This document shows, piece by piece, positions 62,273 to 64,000 of a DNA stretch of 64,000 bases. A program made the position numbers and the translations under genes. The notes under the pieces were generated by a model. That model was given only the letters and a program-made list of their open reading frames with translations, was not told where the DNA came from and ran no database searches. Source of the DNA: JAPLUA01 sp964625855 (lineage in GTDB: Bacteria; Verrucomicrobiota; Verrucomicrobiia; Limisphaerales; UBA8199); assembly GCA_964625855.1 (NCBI GenBank), contig CAZVFC010000026.1:49646-113645 (forward strand), written 5' to 3'. Each line of letters opens with the position of its first letter. Position 1 is the stretch's first letter.

Positions 62273-63141
62273 CGGGTCACCCTCCCTTCGCCCTGGCCTT
62301 GTTGCGATAGATCACCGTACCGCTGCCATTCCGCGGCAAGAGCCTTCTCCCTGTCCTTCAGCGCCCGTTCGTATTTCTGGCGATCCGCGGGCTTGAGTGA
62401 GTTCAGCCGGCGCTGTTTTCGAGCTTCAGTCTGCTGCGCTGCCTGTTTCACCTGGCTCATTGGCTCCGCAATTTGGCTATGAACCTTGAAAACCCGAGCA
62501 GAATCCGGGATTATTGCTCGCTGGGGCTTGCGGAGTGCGGCTTTGTCTTCTCCTGCTGCCACAAGGCGAAAATCCATCGGCGTTACCATGATTACATGCG
62601 ACACCTGAATCGTCTTCTCATCAGGGCGCATCGGGGCAACGGAACCAGAGGTCTCCGCCTCGACCCAGAATTCGGGGAGGCCCCGGAAGTGCCGCAAAAC
62701 TAGTGGGGAGTCAGTAGTGGCACCCGTGATCACTGTCGCAAGGTCGTTAAAGCTGTAAAGGTCCTTCTCCGCATCGACGACCGTAGCCGGTGTTGGTCCG
62801 TTCGCCTGAAGTTCCGGGGTCGTGGTGGCCGCCTTCTCCTTGGCGGCAAGCAACTGGGCGGTTTTCTCTCGGACATGCCCTTGCAGGTCCGCCGCGGAAC
62901 GGAAATCGGCTCCCGCGCTGGCGAACACAAAAGCGTAGCCATTGATAGCGCCCTCGGTGTCATGCAAGACTATGCAATCAAGGCTTTGCCACTTAAGTGG
63001 CTGGTAGTTACGGTGCACATGTTGGCTTGCCACGAACCGCGCAAGTTCGATGTCAATGCTTGCGAAACTGTTCGTTTGGATCTGTGCACTGACGCCGAAT
63101 TCTAATCCGGCCAGCAGCGAAATGAGCATCAAGGTTTTCAT
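62269..63141 (-). CDS. exported protein of unknown function, coupled to the lipase
   Basis: This 290-residue protein has a signal peptide (MKTLMLISLLAGLEFGVSAQ). The middle contains SLDCIVLHDTEGAINGYAFVF and WVEAETSGSVAPMRPDE, with no family recognised. The C-terminal 70 residues are a charged Lys/Arg/Glu/Gln-rich helix (possibly coiled coil). Its TGA overlaps the ATG of the giant lipase gene, so the two are made together. It could be a chaperone, inhibitor or anchoring partner of the lipase (inference). ATG 63141 was chosen because it begins the signal peptide. Confidence 0.7.
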   Translation of the reverse strand: MKTLMLISLLAGLEFGVSAQIQTNSFASIDIELARFVASQHVHRNYQPLKWQSLDCIVLHDTEGAINGYAFVFASAGADFRSAADLQGHVREKTAQLLAAKEKAATTTPELQANGPTPATVVDAEKDLYSFNDLATVITGATTDSPLVLRHFRGLPEFWVEAETSGSVAPMRPDEKTIQVSHVIMVTPMDFRLVAAGEDKAALRKPQRAIIPDSARVFKVHSQIAEPMSQVKQAAQQTEARKQRRLNSLKPADRQKYERALKDREKALAAEWQRYGDLSQQGQGEGRVTR

Positions 63142-64000
63142 AGAATTCCGATTTGGTGAGACACTCTTTTCCCACCTGCGACGTACGCCACCCACCACAC
63201 ACCGGCAACGATACCCGCTGTGCCCACGTAATCTCCACGGTTCTGGCTGAGGGCGAGGATCTGGTAAGTTAAGCTGACGCAGCGAGTATTCATGGTGATA
63301 GAGCAGTTGAAGGGCTCTTGCTCGGAAAGCTGCTGTCAGTCCTGGAATCGCGCTCCCGTCCTGTCCTTGCAGAGCACGCTGCCACGGCCTGCTGCTCAAC
63401 CCCAGACATCTCCATACCCGGCCTTTATCTCAGGAAGCGCGGCTGGCGTCAACACGGAAATGGAGCAGAATCCGGCTTTCACGCCCTTCTCCCTCCTGGC
63501 CGTCTTCCCAGCCCGCGTCCGTCGTTCATATACTGTACATACGTCGTGCAGTGCTTGAATCTTGCACACGAGTTACCTTTTTCTGCACCCACCGGCTGGT
63601 TGGGCAGGCCCACCGCGCACGGTGCCCCTCAGTCGCTGATTGCTACTTGCCGTATCCCAAGCTGGGGGCATGAACTGCCCACAATCGCCCCGAAGCCGTT
63701 GGCGCCGTAAGCAGCCGTCACCTCGCTCCAAGGCTTCCCAGCTCAGCTACGTCTCCTTTGTCGTAACGGGACCCTGTCCCGACGACTTGGCCCCGATTGT
63801 CCATCGCAGTCGGGACGCCGGAAAGGCGTCAGTTCAGACCAGAGGCTGGTCGAAAGGGGTCAGCCCATAGAAAGGCGTATTTCGGGCTTGATCTGCGCGG
63901 CAATCACCCGCGCAGCGCTCAGTACAGGCGAGCGTGCAAAAACCAATTGGGGCTATGCACGGCTTTCCCCTAAGCCCAATTGGTGGTAGTATCGGGCATG
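63142..64000. other. 859-base region to the window edge, no gene recognised
   Basis: Frames here lack recognisable domains. Two hairpins lie at the right end: CTGCGCGG/CCGCGCAG with a 7-base loop (63893-63915), and ACCAATTGGG pairing with CCCAATTGGT with one bulged base (63942-63984). The last bases end in an ATG, so a gene may start at the edge. Confidence 0.45.
63942..63984. repeat. inverted repeat at the right window edge
   Basis: ACCAATTGGGGCT (63942-63954) and AGCCCAATTGGT (63973-63984) pair with a single bulge across an 18-base loop. This may be a terminator, a mobile-element end or a leader hairpin of the gene starting near 63998. Confidence 0.5.

Noticed and set aside
63292..63558. 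Short frames right of the last gene
   Set aside because: No signal peptide, domain or spacing supports them.

Overview
The window is GC-rich and densely coding, and looks chromosomal. It reads like a member of the Verrucomicrobiota, probably the Limisphaerales/Pedosphaera branch (former subdivision 3). This placement is inference from gene families, not from a marker alignment. Supporting traits are very large secreted multidomain proteins, several of which end in the same C-terminal module (TNLxxW ... FYR). Others are a type IV prepilin-like protein with an H-x9-DG-type tail, Tat-exported Gfo/Idh/MocA and sugar-isomerase proteins, FHA/Ser-Thr kinase/ECF sigma signalling genes, and squalene-hopene cyclase. 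No rRNA, tRNA, CRISPR array or intact transposase gene was recognised.

Layout. 0-4 kb: aldo/keto reductase tail, ThpR, a GCKR-like double-SIS protein with a good promoter that predicts a leaderless mRNA, and frr. 3.8-10 kb (minus): two overlapping secreted proteins, one lyase-like with a discoidin-like domain and one LamG/autotransporter-strand protein. 10-14 kb: FHA/B-box-like membrane protein, a TetR regulator with a palindromic operator, and squalene-hopene cyclase. 14.6-18.6 kb: a TRAP transporter with a TPR lipoprotein (T), a binding protein (P) and fused permeases (QM). 19-25.7 kb (minus): a HExxH protein, two exported Ig-like proteins, a Ser/Thr kinase whose outer domain is the same Ig-like module, an FHA protein and an ECF sigma factor. 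26-30 kb: a membrane-anchored spermidine-synthase-like protein and a decayed type IIG restriction-modification gene. 30-36 kb: a BspA-type leucine-rich-repeat protein, a Gfo/Idh oxidoreductase with a sugar isomerase, and a HicB-like protein. 36-41.5 kb: thrS, converging on rpsL-rpsG-fusA. 41.6-53 kb: secreted carbohydrate-active and hydrolytic enzymes (isomerase, prepilin, clan GH-A-like hydrolase, beta-propeller protein, PL9-like pectate lyase, phosphoesterase, ceramidase-like). 53.4-54.9 kb: a small-protein/nucleotidyltransferase pair and three gene remnants, including a second copy of the type IIG gene. 55-63 kb (minus): a 2445-residue lipase/beta-helix protein coupled to a small exported protein.

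The least expected signal lies in short repeats. (1) Three non-coding loci carry tandem arrays with an exact 11-bp period but unrelated unit sequences. (2) At least six loci carry heptamer arrays; two sit directly before start codons, and two lie inside coding sequence where losing or gaining one unit would shift frame. The two type IIG leaders differ by three heptamers, which is direct evidence that array length changes. (3) A REPIN-like element with perfect 26-bp inverted arms occurs twice, 37 kb apart and in opposite orientation. (4) A second inverted-repeat family (GTAGGGC ... GCGTCTCGC) occurs twice, once inside the type IIG gene without closing the frame. (5) A near-spacerless 45-bp palindrome lies in the sigma factor/spermidine-synthase divergent region.

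Many genes lack a clear Shine-Dalgarno sequence, so several starts were chosen from signal peptides, family length and neighbour spacing. These choices are stated in each entry.
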